Shown in pieces: positions 52,467 through 60,135 of a stretch of 64,000 nucleotides of DNA; within the stretch, counting starts at the first letter, position 1; each line of letters opens with the position of its first letter. The stretch spans positions 496,001-560,000 of the forward strand of contig NZ_FNGP01000002.1 of NCBI RefSeq assembly GCF_900103275.1, in the 5' to 3' direction. A program made the translations under genes and the position numbers. Under the pieces are notes generated by a model. The model saw only the letters and a program-made list of their open reading frames with translations. It did no database searches and was not told the origin of the DNA. This DNA is from Tessaracoccus oleiagri (GTDB lineage: Bacteria; Actinomycetota; Actinomycetes; Propionibacteriales; Propionibacteriaceae).

Positions 52467-53483
52467 CAATTTCAGATGTACTAGAACACCTGACATCGGT
52501 GGAAGCCGTTGTTGGTGCGAGGGCGGCGAACGGCTCAGCGAGCTTGATCGTCGCCCTTTCGTCTTCGCTGATCTCGATGCCGTTGGTGAGCGCTTGGTTC
52601 GCCATGTGACACCGACGTACTCGCGAAAGAGCCGAGTGGCGTGCGAGTGAGAGTGCCAGCCAACCCGCTGCATCGCGGCAGTGACCGTCAAATCGGTCTC
52701 CCGCAACAGCTTGGCGAGGTGCTCGGCGCGGATCATCGTCAGGAACGCCAACGGGGTCTTACCGTAAGCCTCCACAAACACACTGGACAGACGCGACGGA
52801 GACAGATGAACCTCGTCAGCAAGGTCGTCCAGCGTCCACCGACGTGCAGGCTGCTCCCGCAGCAAGGTGGCAGCCTGCCGGACCTCGACACGCAAGGGTT
52901 TGAAGCGACGATCCCTTGGGAGCGTGGGCCGGATATGCGCACGCTGAGAAGGTGAAATACGTGCTGGAGAAACCGTGATGAACGGAGCGATGACATAGGC
53001 GATCTGGAACCACAATGCTTGGATGCGGAAGTAATGTCGTACGAAGTCCCCGTCGACGCTAAGCGCAACCAGCTCGTCCAGCCACGGCAGCAGGAGTCCG
53101 GCTCGTTTCTCGCCCAACCGTAAGATCTGCGCGGGCTCGGTGTATGCCGCTTCGACGAACTGTTGCGCGTCGAGTCGATCTTCGAGGTAGGCCGCATACT
53201 GCCAGCGCACCTGGTCGAGCACGTAGTCCGTTTCCAGATAAATCGTGGTGACGGTGATGTGACCCTCTGGTTCCGAACCTGCCAGCACATTCGCGCCCAG
53301 CAGGATCACATCACCGGGCTTCACCGGCTGATGCCCAAACTCCGAGAACACAAATGCAGAACCATCACGGACGACAACAACCTTCACGCAGTCGTAAGCC
53401 ACTGGCCCCACGGGGCGGTAGATCGAGGACGTTCTGGCTACGAACGGGTGATAGAGAATCGCCATCTCGAAGTCGATTGGCAC
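52458..53483 (-). CDS. AraC-family regulator with altered C-terminus
   Basis: A 341-residue frame. An N-terminal sensing domain of unknown ligand (residues 1-185) precedes a full AraC helix-turn-helix domain (about 195-290: WTLDDLADEVHLSPSRLSSV and VTAAMQRVGWHSHSHATRLF). After YVGVT, where relatives end within a few residues, the frame runs on for about 50 basic, low-complexity residues and stops inside tRNA-Ala. The tail is probably a by-product of the insertion end, and an originally shorter protein seems likely. Confidence 0.75.
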   Translation of the reverse strand: MPIDFEMAILYHPFVARTSSIYRPVGPVAYDCVKVVVVRDGSAFVFSEFGHQPVKPGDVILLGANVLAGSEPEGHITVTTIYLETDYVLDQVRWQYAAYLEDRLDAQQFVEAAYTEPAQILRLGEKRAGLLLPWLDELVALSVDGDFVRHYFRIQALWFQIAYVIAPFITVSPARISPSQRAHIRPTLPRDRRFKPLRVEVRQAATLLREQPARRWTLDDLADEVHLSPSRLSSVFVEAYGKTPLAFLTMIRAEHLAKLLRETDLTVTAAMQRVGWHSHSHATRLFREYVGVTWRTKRSPTASRSAKTKGRRSSSLSRSPPSHQQRLPPMSGVLVHLKLWS

Positions 53484-53513
53484 CGTAGCCGACGACGACT
53501 TGACCGGACGGCG

Positions 53514-53858
53514 CTATGCCATCCGTAGCTCGTCACCGACAGGTACTTGGAGCGTCTTCATCTTCCCGAAGATGTCGGGACGGCCGTAGTCAACGAACCT
53601 CAGGGTGACGCTCGTTGGGCTTGCTTCCACTATCTGCACATTGATCAGTTGGCCGTGGTCGTTGTAGGTCCATCGCTCCGCGAGATAGCCGAGTCCATGA
53701 TTATTGAGGAAGGTCTCTGCCTCGTCACGAGACGTCGCTTCGCCGATGGGGACGCCGAAAGCGGTGCAAGGAACCCATTGTGCAGATGTTGTCTGGGTGA
53801 CATGCCCGATGAGTTCGCCGTCGGCTCTATGAACAGCTGACGTTGCGCTGGTATTCAT
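53514..53858 (-). CDS. Small hypothetical protein
   Basis: A 114-residue soluble protein with no domain that I recognise. It has alternating charged and hydrophobic stretches (YLAERWTYNDHGQLINVQIV, SVTLRFVDYG) suggestive of a small beta-rich fold. ATG 53858 overlaps the stop of the amidohydrolase gene (ATGA), so the two are translationally coupled and probably act together. Confidence 0.7.
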   Translation of the reverse strand: MNTSATSAVHRADGELIGHVTQTTSAQWVPCTAFGVPIGEATSRDEAETFLNNHGLGYLAERWTYNDHGQLINVQIVEASPTSVTLRFVDYGRPDIFGKMKTLQVPVGDELRMA

Positions 53859-55141
53859 GAATCTTCTTTCTGAACGTGAGACAGTTTTGCAGTGACACTG
53901 GCAATGACCCGAGCAGTTTGAGCCGCGAGGAAGTTGAGTCCGGCCTCTTCTGACTGTGACCCGACATACCGTTCGATATCGACGTGTCGTCCCGCTCTCC
54001 ACACTCTTTCGATGGCGGTCGATGAGTCGATGGCGATATCCGGTTTTCCCTGAATCAAGACGAGATCAGCAGTGCTTCCTGGACGCACATGACCCAGGTC
54101 GTCCAGTCCGAATACCTTCGCTGTCGCGGACGTTGCGGCCCTAAGCGCCTGGACTGGCGTGAGGCCGGCTTGTGTCAAGTGCCACAGTTCACGGTGGATG
54201 CTCGCCCCATGTGTTGTTCCAGGGTTGGGCGCATCGGTGCCAGCAAGGATGGGCACCCCGGCCCGATGAAGCTGTCGAATATTCGAGTATGCATCGAGGA
54301 ACGACGGCATACCCGGAGGTACCCAACGGTCGCCCTGAGAGCGAATGGTGGCGCTCCACCGGTCTCCCAAGCGTTCGGCGATGCGAGGGTCCTCTAATAG
54401 CGGCATCTGGCCACCGGCAACGGGAAAGCCATCAGCGATAGACAAGGTGGAGATCACAGCGACGCCGCGATTCGCCAGGGTGTCGATCTGTTTGGCGTTC
54501 ATCGGGTCCAGCGGAGCATGAGCAAGGACATCTACACCGGCCTCGGCGACTTCAACGGCATCGACGGAGCGTTGGGCATGCGCCACGACGAGCATCCCTG
54601 CTTTATGGGCAGATTCGACTAGAGCCCTCACGCACGTGACAGTCAATGAAGGCATGGCCCACTCGATTGACTGTCCGCCTTCGTAGAAGATCTTCAAGTA
54701 TCGAGCGCCCTCGTTGAGGCGATCCTGCACAAAACGCTCAGCGTCGCTGGGCTCACGAATCGTCGGGAAGGGTGCGTACATCATCGACGGATGTCCACCC
54801 GGCGCGGTGGCACCAATGCTTGAGGTGTAGACACCGGCTATTGGTTGTGGGTGGGACTCGGCGCGCTCTGCTGCCAGCAAATCGGGCTTGCTGAACATGT
54901 CCAACATCGTGGTGACGCCGAAACTGAGGGCCTGAACCGAAGCCCCGGGCAGAAGATGCACGTGGGCATCGATGAGTCCAGGCAGCAGTGTCCCTTGTTG
55001 TCCGTCGATGATTTCGTCCTCGGGGCGGACCACACTCGGGTCACCGATGGCCACGACTGCCGGACCGTCGATGCGGACGGCCGATGCGTTGACGAGGGCA
55101 GCGCCGTCGAAGACGCGCACGTTGGTGATCGAGGTAGCCAT
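53855..55141 (-). CDS. Amidohydrolase-superfamily protein (imidazolonepropionase-like)
   Basis: A 428-residue metal-dependent hydrolase. LLPGLIDAHVHLLPG supplies the first metal-binding H-x-H; VVAHAQRS and ADVLAHAPL-type segments give further His ligands, and GTDAPNPG the catalytic Asp. Members cleave cyclic amides, dipeptides or carbamates; the substrate is unknown. A MerR-type promoter with a 19-base spacer reads this gene, and the start codon is at the expected transcript start, so the mRNA may be leaderless. Confidence 0.87.
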   Translation of the reverse strand: MATSITNVRVFDGAALVNASAVRIDGPAVVAIGDPSVVRPEDEIIDGQQGTLLPGLIDAHVHLLPGASVQALSFGVTTMLDMFSKPDLLAAERAESHPQPIAGVYTSSIGATAPGGHPSMMYAPFPTIREPSDAERFVQDRLNEGARYLKIFYEGGQSIEWAMPSLTVTCVRALVESAHKAGMLVVAHAQRSVDAVEVAEAGVDVLAHAPLDPMNAKQIDTLANRGVAVISTLSIADGFPVAGGQMPLLEDPRIAERLGDRWSATIRSQGDRWVPPGMPSFLDAYSNIRQLHRAGVPILAGTDAPNPGTTHGASIHRELWHLTQAGLTPVQALRAATSATAKVFGLDDLGHVRPGSTADLVLIQGKPDIAIDSSTAIERVWRAGRHVDIERYVGSQSEEAGLNFLAAQTARVIASVTAKLSHVQKEDS

Positions 55142-55147
55142 ACACTC

Positions 55148-55178
55148 ACCGTAAAAGTTGACACAGTGTTAGAGTCAA
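55148..55178 (-). promoter_or_regulatory. MerR-type promoter and operator
   Basis: On the minus strand: TTGACT (-35, plus 55173-55178), a 19-base spacer (55154-55172) and TACGGT (-10, plus 55148-55153). Such long spacers are the mark of promoters that MerR proteins twist into activity. A palindrome with arms TTGAC (55158-55162) and GTCAA (55174-55178) overlaps the -35 and spacer. Confidence 0.75.
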
Positions 55179-55192
55179 GTGGAGGAGGAAGC

Positions 55193-55954
55193 GTGGACGA
55201 GTTGTCGATCAGCCAGGTCGCCAAGAGAACGGGTGTGTCTGCTCGTATGCTGCGTCACTACGACGAGATAGGCCTCTTCTCGCCTAGCCGCGTCAGTCCG
55301 AACGGCTACCGTTGGTACGCCGTGCAATCGCTGCCGCGCCTCTACCGCATCATGGCGCTCCGGCGGGCAGGGTTGGGACTGGCGGCCATCGCTGACATCG
55401 TCTCTGATCAAGCCGCTGAAGTCGGAGCCTTGCGTGAGCATCTGGTGGAGCTCAGAGCTGAGCGTGATCGTTTGACTTCACTCATCGACGCGATAGGAGA
55501 GCATGTTGCGCAGCTTGATGAGATGCACTCTGTCGGTTCCGGTGAACGCGATGACCATGTGGAAGAGCGAATCGCTTTCGCGAATCGTTTAAAGGGTCAG
55601 TTCGGCTCGAATGTCGGGGGAGAGTTGAGGGTTGACCCACTAGAACTGCTCAGCGAGGCTGATGTTGCCCACATCACGGCTGAGATGAAGCAGCTGATGC
55701 AGGGATTGGCAGCCCTGATGGTCGAACGGCACAGGCCTGACTCGCCTCAGGTGCATGACCTTGTAGCGCGGCACTTTGATCTGACAACTCGTTACTGGCC
55801 CACCGATCTCGCGACGTACCGGAGCTTGGGCCGTCTCTACGAGACTGATCCACTACAGCGCCAGATCGCTGTTGCTGCTCATCCGGACCTTCCTACCTGG
55901 CTCAGCACCGCGATCGAAAGCTATGTCGATGGAACTGCGGCCTCGAAACCCTGA
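55193..55954 (+). CDS. MerR-family regulator with TipAS-like effector region
   Basis: A 253-residue protein: winged helix-turn-helix (SISQVAKRTGVSARMLRHYD then IGLFSPSRVSPNGYRWY), a dimer coiled coil (about 75-110) and a helical C-terminal domain that resembles the TipAS antibiotic-binding fold in length and helix content (inference). GTG 55193 follows GGAGGAGGAAGC. It is divergent from the amidohydrolase it probably controls. A TTA leucine codon occurs at 55589-55591. Confidence 0.85.
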   Translation: MDELSISQVAKRTGVSARMLRHYDEIGLFSPSRVSPNGYRWYAVQSLPRLYRIMALRRAGLGLAAIADIVSDQAAEVGALREHLVELRAERDRLTSLIDAIGEHVAQLDEMHSVGSGERDDHVEERIAFANRLKGQFGSNVGGELRVDPLELLSEADVAHITAEMKQLMQGLAALMVERHRPDSPQVHDLVARHFDLTTRYWPTDLATYRSLGRLYETDPLQRQIAVAAHPDLPTWLSTAIESYVDGTAASKP

Positions 55955-56070
55955 ACGGGAAGACGCCGAGGACGATGAGAGGTAGTCGCTGCTTCGAGCA
56001 GTTCTCTCACGCGTCGTAGTGCTCGGCCCTCAGCGTATCCCCACATGGTTGGCACCAAGGGTGCTGGCCG

Positions 56071-56119
56071 GTGCGCTGAGCGCACCTACCCCTGAGACCG
56101 CCCGTCCCGTGGCGGTCTC
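56071..56119. repeat. Pair of inverted repeats ahead of the relaxase gene (possible oriT)
   Basis: GTGCGC-TGA-GCGCAC at 56071-56085 and GAGACCGCC / GGCGGTCTC at 56094-56102 and 56111-56119 with an 8-base loop. MobF relaxases usually nick next to such hairpins just upstream of their own gene. No T-run follows, so a terminator is less likely. Confidence 0.5.
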
Positions 56120-56133
56120 GGGAGGGGCCGGCC

Positions 56134-57450
56134 GTGGTCATGACGATCCGCGTGATGTCGTCCGGCCGCGGCTACGAATACCTGTTGAAGTCGGTGGCCG
56201 CGGGCGACGGCGACCGCAGCCTGGGCACTCCGCTGACCCGCTACTACACCGAGTCCGGCTGCCCGCCCGGGACATGGCTCGGCACCGGCCTCGCCAGCCT
56301 CGATACCGGGCAGGGGCCGGCGCTCGCAGACGGCGACATCGTGACCGAGGAGCACCTCGCTCGACTGTTGGGCGAGGGCGTGCATCCGGTGACCGGCGCG
56401 AAGCTCGGCTCGGCGTATCCGCGGCTGCAACCCCCACGCGAACGCATTGCAGCCAGGGTTGCACGCCTGGATGAGTCGCTGACCGGGAGGCAACGCGAAG
56501 AGGCGATCGAACGCATCCGTGAGGAGGAGGTTGCGAACAAGCCCCGCACTGCGGTTGCTGGCTTCGACCTGACGTTCTCGCCGCCCAAGTCCGTGTCGAC
56601 GGTGTGGGGCGTCGCCGACGCACCGACGCAGGCGCTGATCGCGCAGGCGCATCACGCGGCGATGCGCGACACCCTCGCACTGTTGGAGGAACGAGTCGCC
56701 GCCACCCACGTCGGCCGGGGCGGGGTGGCCCGGATGCCGGTGACCGGGGTGATCGCCACGGCGTTCGATCACTACGACTCCCGCGCCGCCGATCCCCAGC
56801 TGCACACCCACGTCGTGGTCTCGAACAAGGTCCAGGGCATCGACGGGCGCTGGCGGACCCTGGACTCGCGGACCCTGCATCGAGCGGTGGTGGCGCTGTC
56901 GGCGTCGTACAACGCCTTCCTCACCGACCACACCGCCCGACTCCTCGGGGTCTCGTGGATGCCGGTGGATCGCGGGAAGGACCGCAACACCGGCTGGGAG
57001 ATCGACGGCATATCGGCCGCACTAATCTCGGAGTTCTCCCGACGCACCACCGGCGGCGTGGGCGTGGAGGGGATCGAGCAGGTCAAGGACCGGCTGATCG
57101 CCGAGTACACCGCCGAGCACGGGCATGCGCCATCGGCGCGGATGATTGCGCGGCTGCGGCAGCAGGCGACGTTGGAGACCCGGCCGGAGAAGGAGTTGCA
57201 CTCGCTGGCCGCCAACAGCGGTTTCGGCACCCCCACGTCGCGCGACGAGGCGGCCCACCTCGTCGCCGGCGGGTTCGCCGAGGCCGTGGGCGTGGGTCGC
57301 GCGGCCATCGCGAATCCCGACCTGGCTGTGCGATGGCGTCACGCGCTGCCGGAGAACGAGCCCGACCCGGACACGTTCTACACCGGCGGCCCGCGGGGCT
57401 ACATCGACTACCCGGCCGCCGACGAGCCAGTCGTCAGGGCCAGCGCCTGA
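56134..57450 (+). CDS. MobF relaxase N-terminus fused to an Old Yellow Enzyme tail (chimeric frame)
   Basis: A 438-residue frame. Residues 1-359 are the relaxase domain of actinobacterial TraA/TrwC-like proteins: TRYYTESGCPPGTWLG (catalytic Tyr pair), GFDLTFSPPKSVS and the metal site DPQLHTHVVVSN. The helicase part, normally hundreds of residues, is gone. From about residue 360 the sequence is the C-terminus of an Old Yellow Enzyme (GRAAIANPDLAVRW, TFYTGGPRGYIDYP). GTG 56134 lies six bases after GGAGGGG. Function as a relaxase without the helicase is doubtful. Confidence 0.85.
   Translation: MVMTIRVMSSGRGYEYLLKSVAAGDGDRSLGTPLTRYYTESGCPPGTWLGTGLASLDTGQGPALADGDIVTEEHLARLLGEGVHPVTGAKLGSAYPRLQPPRERIAARVARLDESLTGRQREEAIERIREEEVANKPRTAVAGFDLTFSPPKSVSTVWGVADAPTQALIAQAHHAAMRDTLALLEERVAATHVGRGGVARMPVTGVIATAFDHYDSRAADPQLHTHVVVSNKVQGIDGRWRTLDSRTLHRAVVALSASYNAFLTDHTARLLGVSWMPVDRGKDRNTGWEIDGISAALISEFSRRTTGGVGVEGIEQVKDRLIAEYTAEHGHAPSARMIARLRQQATLETRPEKELHSLAANSGFGTPTSRDEAAHLVAGGFAEAVGVGRAAIANPDLAVRWRHALPENEPDPDTFYTGGPRGYIDYPAADEPVVRASA
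57211..57450 (+). pseudogene. 3-prime remnant of an Old Yellow Enzyme (alkene reductase) gene
   Basis: About 70-80 codons from NSGFGTPTSRDEAAHLV to the stop match the end of flavin-dependent alkene reductases, including VGRAAIANPDL and FYTGGPRGYIDYP. The FMN-binding barrel that should precede it is not present anywhere in the window; its place is taken by the relaxase. Confidence 0.8.
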
Positions 57451-57453
57451 CGC

Positions 57454-57864
57454 CTACAGCCCCCTGCGGAGGGTCCAGCGATTGCCCGACGCAGTGCGCT
57501 CGTGCCGCAGCTCGTCAAGCACCGCCTCTGCCAGCGCCAAGCCGCGCCCGGACTCGCTGTCGACGTCGGGCATCCCCGCCCCCTCGATCGCGACCTCGGC
57601 GGGCGGCGCCCCGTCGTCGATCGTGGCGTGGAGCGCGTCGCCGCCCATCCCCAGTTCCACGCGGAGCGCGAAGCTGGGCCCCGGGTTGTGCTGGATGACG
57701 TTGGTGAGGATCTCGCTGACGGCGAGGGCGAAGAGGTACCGGTGCTCGTCGGCGCCCGGTGGCGCCTCGTCCCAGAGCCGGTCGAGGGCGTCGAGGACCT
57801 CCTCGAGGATGGCGAGGTCGCACTCGCCGGTGACGACCGCGGTGCGCTCCCGGTCACCCGGCAT
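57454..57864 (-). CDS. HATPase anti-sigma-type kinase (RsbW/SpoIIAB-like)
   Basis: A 136-residue GHKL ATPase: the N box is ALAVSEILTNVIQHN, the G1-like segment DDGAPP, and the lid region SGRGLALAEAVLDEL. Such proteins phosphorylate a STAS partner and sequester a sigma factor or another target. It is the last gene of the operon, overlapping the STAS gene by eleven bases. No sigma factor is adjacent. Confidence 0.88.
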   Translation of the reverse strand: MPGDRERTAVVTGECDLAILEEVLDALDRLWDEAPPGADEHRYLFALAVSEILTNVIQHNPGPSFALRVELGMGGDALHATIDDGAPPAEVAIEGAGMPDVDSESGRGLALAEAVLDELRHERTASGNRWTLRRGL

Positions 57865-58186
57865 TGAAGGCGGCGTCCGGCGTCGGGTGGTTGCGCAGCA
57901 CCCTGTCGAGGTTGGTGAGCCGCAGCACGGACAGGACGTGTTCCGGTGCGGCGGCGATGCGCAGGTCGCCGCCAGCCACGCGCGCGGTCTTGAGCGCCCC
58001 GATGAGCGCGCCGAGGCCCGACGAGTCGATGAACGTCGCGGCCGACAGGTCCACGACGATGTTCTTGCGGCCCTCGGCGACGAGGTCGTTCGCCTCCTCG
58101 CGCAGGCGTGGGGCGACCGCGGCCGTGAACCGCCCCTCGATCGAGATGACTGCGTAGTGCTCTTGGACGGCGGTGCTCAGGTTCAC
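57854..58186 (-). CDS. STAS-domain anti-sigma factor antagonist
   Basis: A 110-residue STAS protein. The phosphorylatable serine lies in DLSAATFIDSSGLGALIGAL. It would be phosphorylated by the HATPase and dephosphorylated by the PP2C phosphatase of the same operon. GTG 58186 overlaps the glycosyltransferase stop (GTGA) and follows GGAGAGTC. Confidence 0.92.
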   Translation of the reverse strand: MNLSTAVQEHYAVISIEGRFTAAVAPRLREEANDLVAEGRKNIVVDLSAATFIDSSGLGALIGALKTARVAGGDLRIAAAPEHVLSVLRLTNLDRVLRNHPTPDAAFNAG

Positions 58187-60135
58187 GACTCTCCTTCGGT
58201 GATGGCTCTGGGCTGGGGCCCACGGTAGGCGGCTGCCTGGATGATTACGCTGAGGACGACGAGGTCGTACGCCACCCAGGCGGTGTTGACCAAGGTGCCG
58301 ACCCCGTCGGCGGTACCGACGGCCACCCGCAGCGCCCCGATGACGAGCGCCACGACGAGCAGCACCATCGCGGTGAGCTGCGGCCAGATCTCCCGCCACG
58401 GGACGCCCGAGGGGTCGCGGCCGTCCTTCCTCGTGACGGCGAAGTTCAGCGGCCGGCCGAGGACGACGTTGGCGAACGCGGTCCAGCAGGCCTTGATCCA
58501 GACCGGGAACAGCGCGAGCGAGTACTGCTGGCCGCGCCACGTCTTCACTCCCCGTGCCACGACGACGAAAAGCAACTGGTTGGCGACGAAGGCCGGGATG
58601 AACCGCGCGAAGAAGTCGGTGCTCCAGGCGCTGACGGGCATCACGCCGAAGATCAGGTAGATGAACGGGGCCGCGAGGTAGACGACGGCCGCGAACCCGG
58701 ATAGGTAGCTCCACATGGTGCCGAAGTACATGAGCCGCTGCCCGGCGGACAGGCCCCGCTTGACCAGCGGGTTGTCGCGCAGCATGACCTGCAGGGTGCC
58801 CTGCGCCCAGCGGAGGCGCTGCGTGAGCATCGTCCGGAGGTCCTCGGGCGCGAGCCCGGTGGCGAGCACCTCGTGGTGGTAGACGCTGCGCCAGCCCAGC
58901 GCGTGCAACTGCATGGCGGTGGCCATGTCCTCCGTGACCGAGATGGTGGCCAGCGGCAGGACCGGCTGCGCCTCGTCGCCGCGGTCGATCCGCAGTGCCT
59001 CCAGCAGCTGGCCGACCGCCTGGATCGAGCCGACCGGCGACAGGTCCGTCTCGACCAGGAGGTCGAGGCCACGGTCGTCGACGACCACGGCGTCCAACTC
59101 GGCGTCGCGCTCGAGCGGCAGCTGCGCGATAGCCGCCAGATCGGCCCGCATCGAGTCGACGTCCCGGGCGACGAGCCGCCGGGATGCCTCGTCCACGACG
59201 CCGCGGAGCTCGAACGTGACGTCGGCGATCGGCTCGCCGGCGTCGATCCGCGCACGGGCCGCTCCGACGGCGGACCTCACGTCGACGAGTTCGCGACGCA
59301 GGTCCTCGTCGTCGGTGCGTCCGATCTCCTTCGCGAGGACCTTCTCCGACGTGCGCAGGACCCGCCTCGTCGAGTCCGTGACGTCCCGGACGTAGCCGAC
59401 GATGCCCAGCTGCATCAGCGCCTCGCGACGCAGCACCGCGTTCGAACCGCAGAAGAACGCGGCGTTCCAGCCGTCCTTGCCCTGCTGGATCGGCCCGTAG
59501 AACAGGGGCGCCTGGCTGCCGAGCGGATCGGCCTCGTCGACGTTGCCGAACCACTGCGGTGTCTGGACCAGGGCGACGGCGGGGTCGTCGGCGAAGTAGC
59601 CGAGGGTGCGGTGCAGGATCAGCGGATCGGGGACCTGGTCCGCGTCGAGGATGAGCAGGAACTCGCCGTCGGTCTGGAAGAGCGCACTGTTGAGGTTGCC
59701 TGCCTTGGCGTGCCGGGGCTTGCCCGTCCAGTCATCCGAGCGCGTGATGTAGCCGACTCCGGCCTCCCTCGCCCGAGCCTCCATCTCGGGGCGGGCGCCG
59801 TCGTCGAGGATCCAGGTGGTGTGCGGGTAGGCGATGCGCTTCGCCGCCTCAGCGGTGCGCATCACCATGTCGATCGGCTCGTTGTAGGTGGTGATCAGCA
59901 CGTCGACGGTGCCCTGCGGCTCCGACTGTGGCCCGGGCCGTTCGCGCGCCCGCCACATGGTCAACGCGAACAGGAAGGTGTCCACGAGGCTGTACGTCTC
60001 GGCGACCACCAGGGGCACGGCGATCCACCAGGCGGACCAGTTGACGGAGTCCAGCCAGCGCCAGACGATGTAGTTCGCGCCGAGCAGGACCGACAGGACG
60101 GCCAGGACGCGGATGAGGATGAAGCGGCCGGTCAA
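58183..60135 (-). CDS. Cellulose-synthase-like processive glycosyltransferase (GT2)
   Basis: A 650-residue membrane protein: two N-terminal helices (residues about 7-60), cytosolic GT2 domain with TTYNEPIDMV, DDG, DADQ, TED and QRLRWAQG (the D, D-x-D, T-E-D and Q-x-x-R-W set), then about five C-terminal helices. Residues about 245-397 are an insertion, charged and helical, between the DADQ and TED blocks. There is no C-terminal PilZ domain, so it is not a normal c-di-GMP-dependent BcsA. TTG 60135 follows AGGAGGGACCG and overlaps the phosphatase stop. It probably makes a beta-linked glucan or similar exopolysaccharide. Confidence 0.88.
   Translation of the reverse strand: MTGRFILIRVLAVLSVLLGANYIVWRWLDSVNWSAWWIAVPLVVAETYSLVDTFLFALTMWRARERPGPQSEPQGTVDVLITTYNEPIDMVMRTAEAAKRIAYPHTTWILDDGARPEMEARAREAGVGYITRSDDWTGKPRHAKAGNLNSALFQTDGEFLLILDADQVPDPLILHRTLGYFADDPAVALVQTPQWFGNVDEADPLGSQAPLFYGPIQQGKDGWNAAFFCGSNAVLRREALMQLGIVGYVRDVTDSTRRVLRTSEKVLAKEIGRTDDEDLRRELVDVRSAVGAARARIDAGEPIADVTFELRGVVDEASRRLVARDVDSMRADLAAIAQLPLERDAELDAVVVDDRGLDLLVETDLSPVGSIQAVGQLLEALRIDRGDEAQPVLPLATISVTEDMATAMQLHALGWRSVYHHEVLATGLAPEDLRTMLTQRLRWAQGTLQVMLRDNPLVKRGLSAGQRLMYFGTMWSYLSGFAAVVYLAAPFIYLIFGVMPVSAWSTDFFARFIPAFVANQLLFVVVARGVKTWRGQQYSLALFPVWIKACWTAFANVVLGRPLNFAVTRKDGRDPSGVPWREIWPQLTAMVLLVVALVIGALRVAVGTADGVGTLVNTAWVAYDLVVLSVIIQAAAYRGPQPRAITEGES

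Larger units (their letters stand above)
52467..57210. mobile_element. Remnant of an integrated mobilizable element at tRNA-Ala
   Basis: The segment starts at the 3-prime end of tRNA-Ala and ends where the MobF relaxase frame switches to Old Yellow Enzyme sequence (about 57210). It carries an AraC regulator, an amidohydrolase operon, MerR and the relaxase part. Genes at 52.5-55.95 kb use visibly more A/T-ending codons than their neighbours. I find no integrase and no second copy of the tRNA end at the right boundary, so the element is decayed and its limits are inferred. Confidence 0.65.

Noticed and set aside
52375-52605. A 76-codon minus-strand frame starting MANQALTNG across tRNA-Ala
   Set aside because: It crosses the tRNA gene and contains translated tRNA sequence; at most its first 45 codons could be a fragment of an element gene, which I cannot identify.
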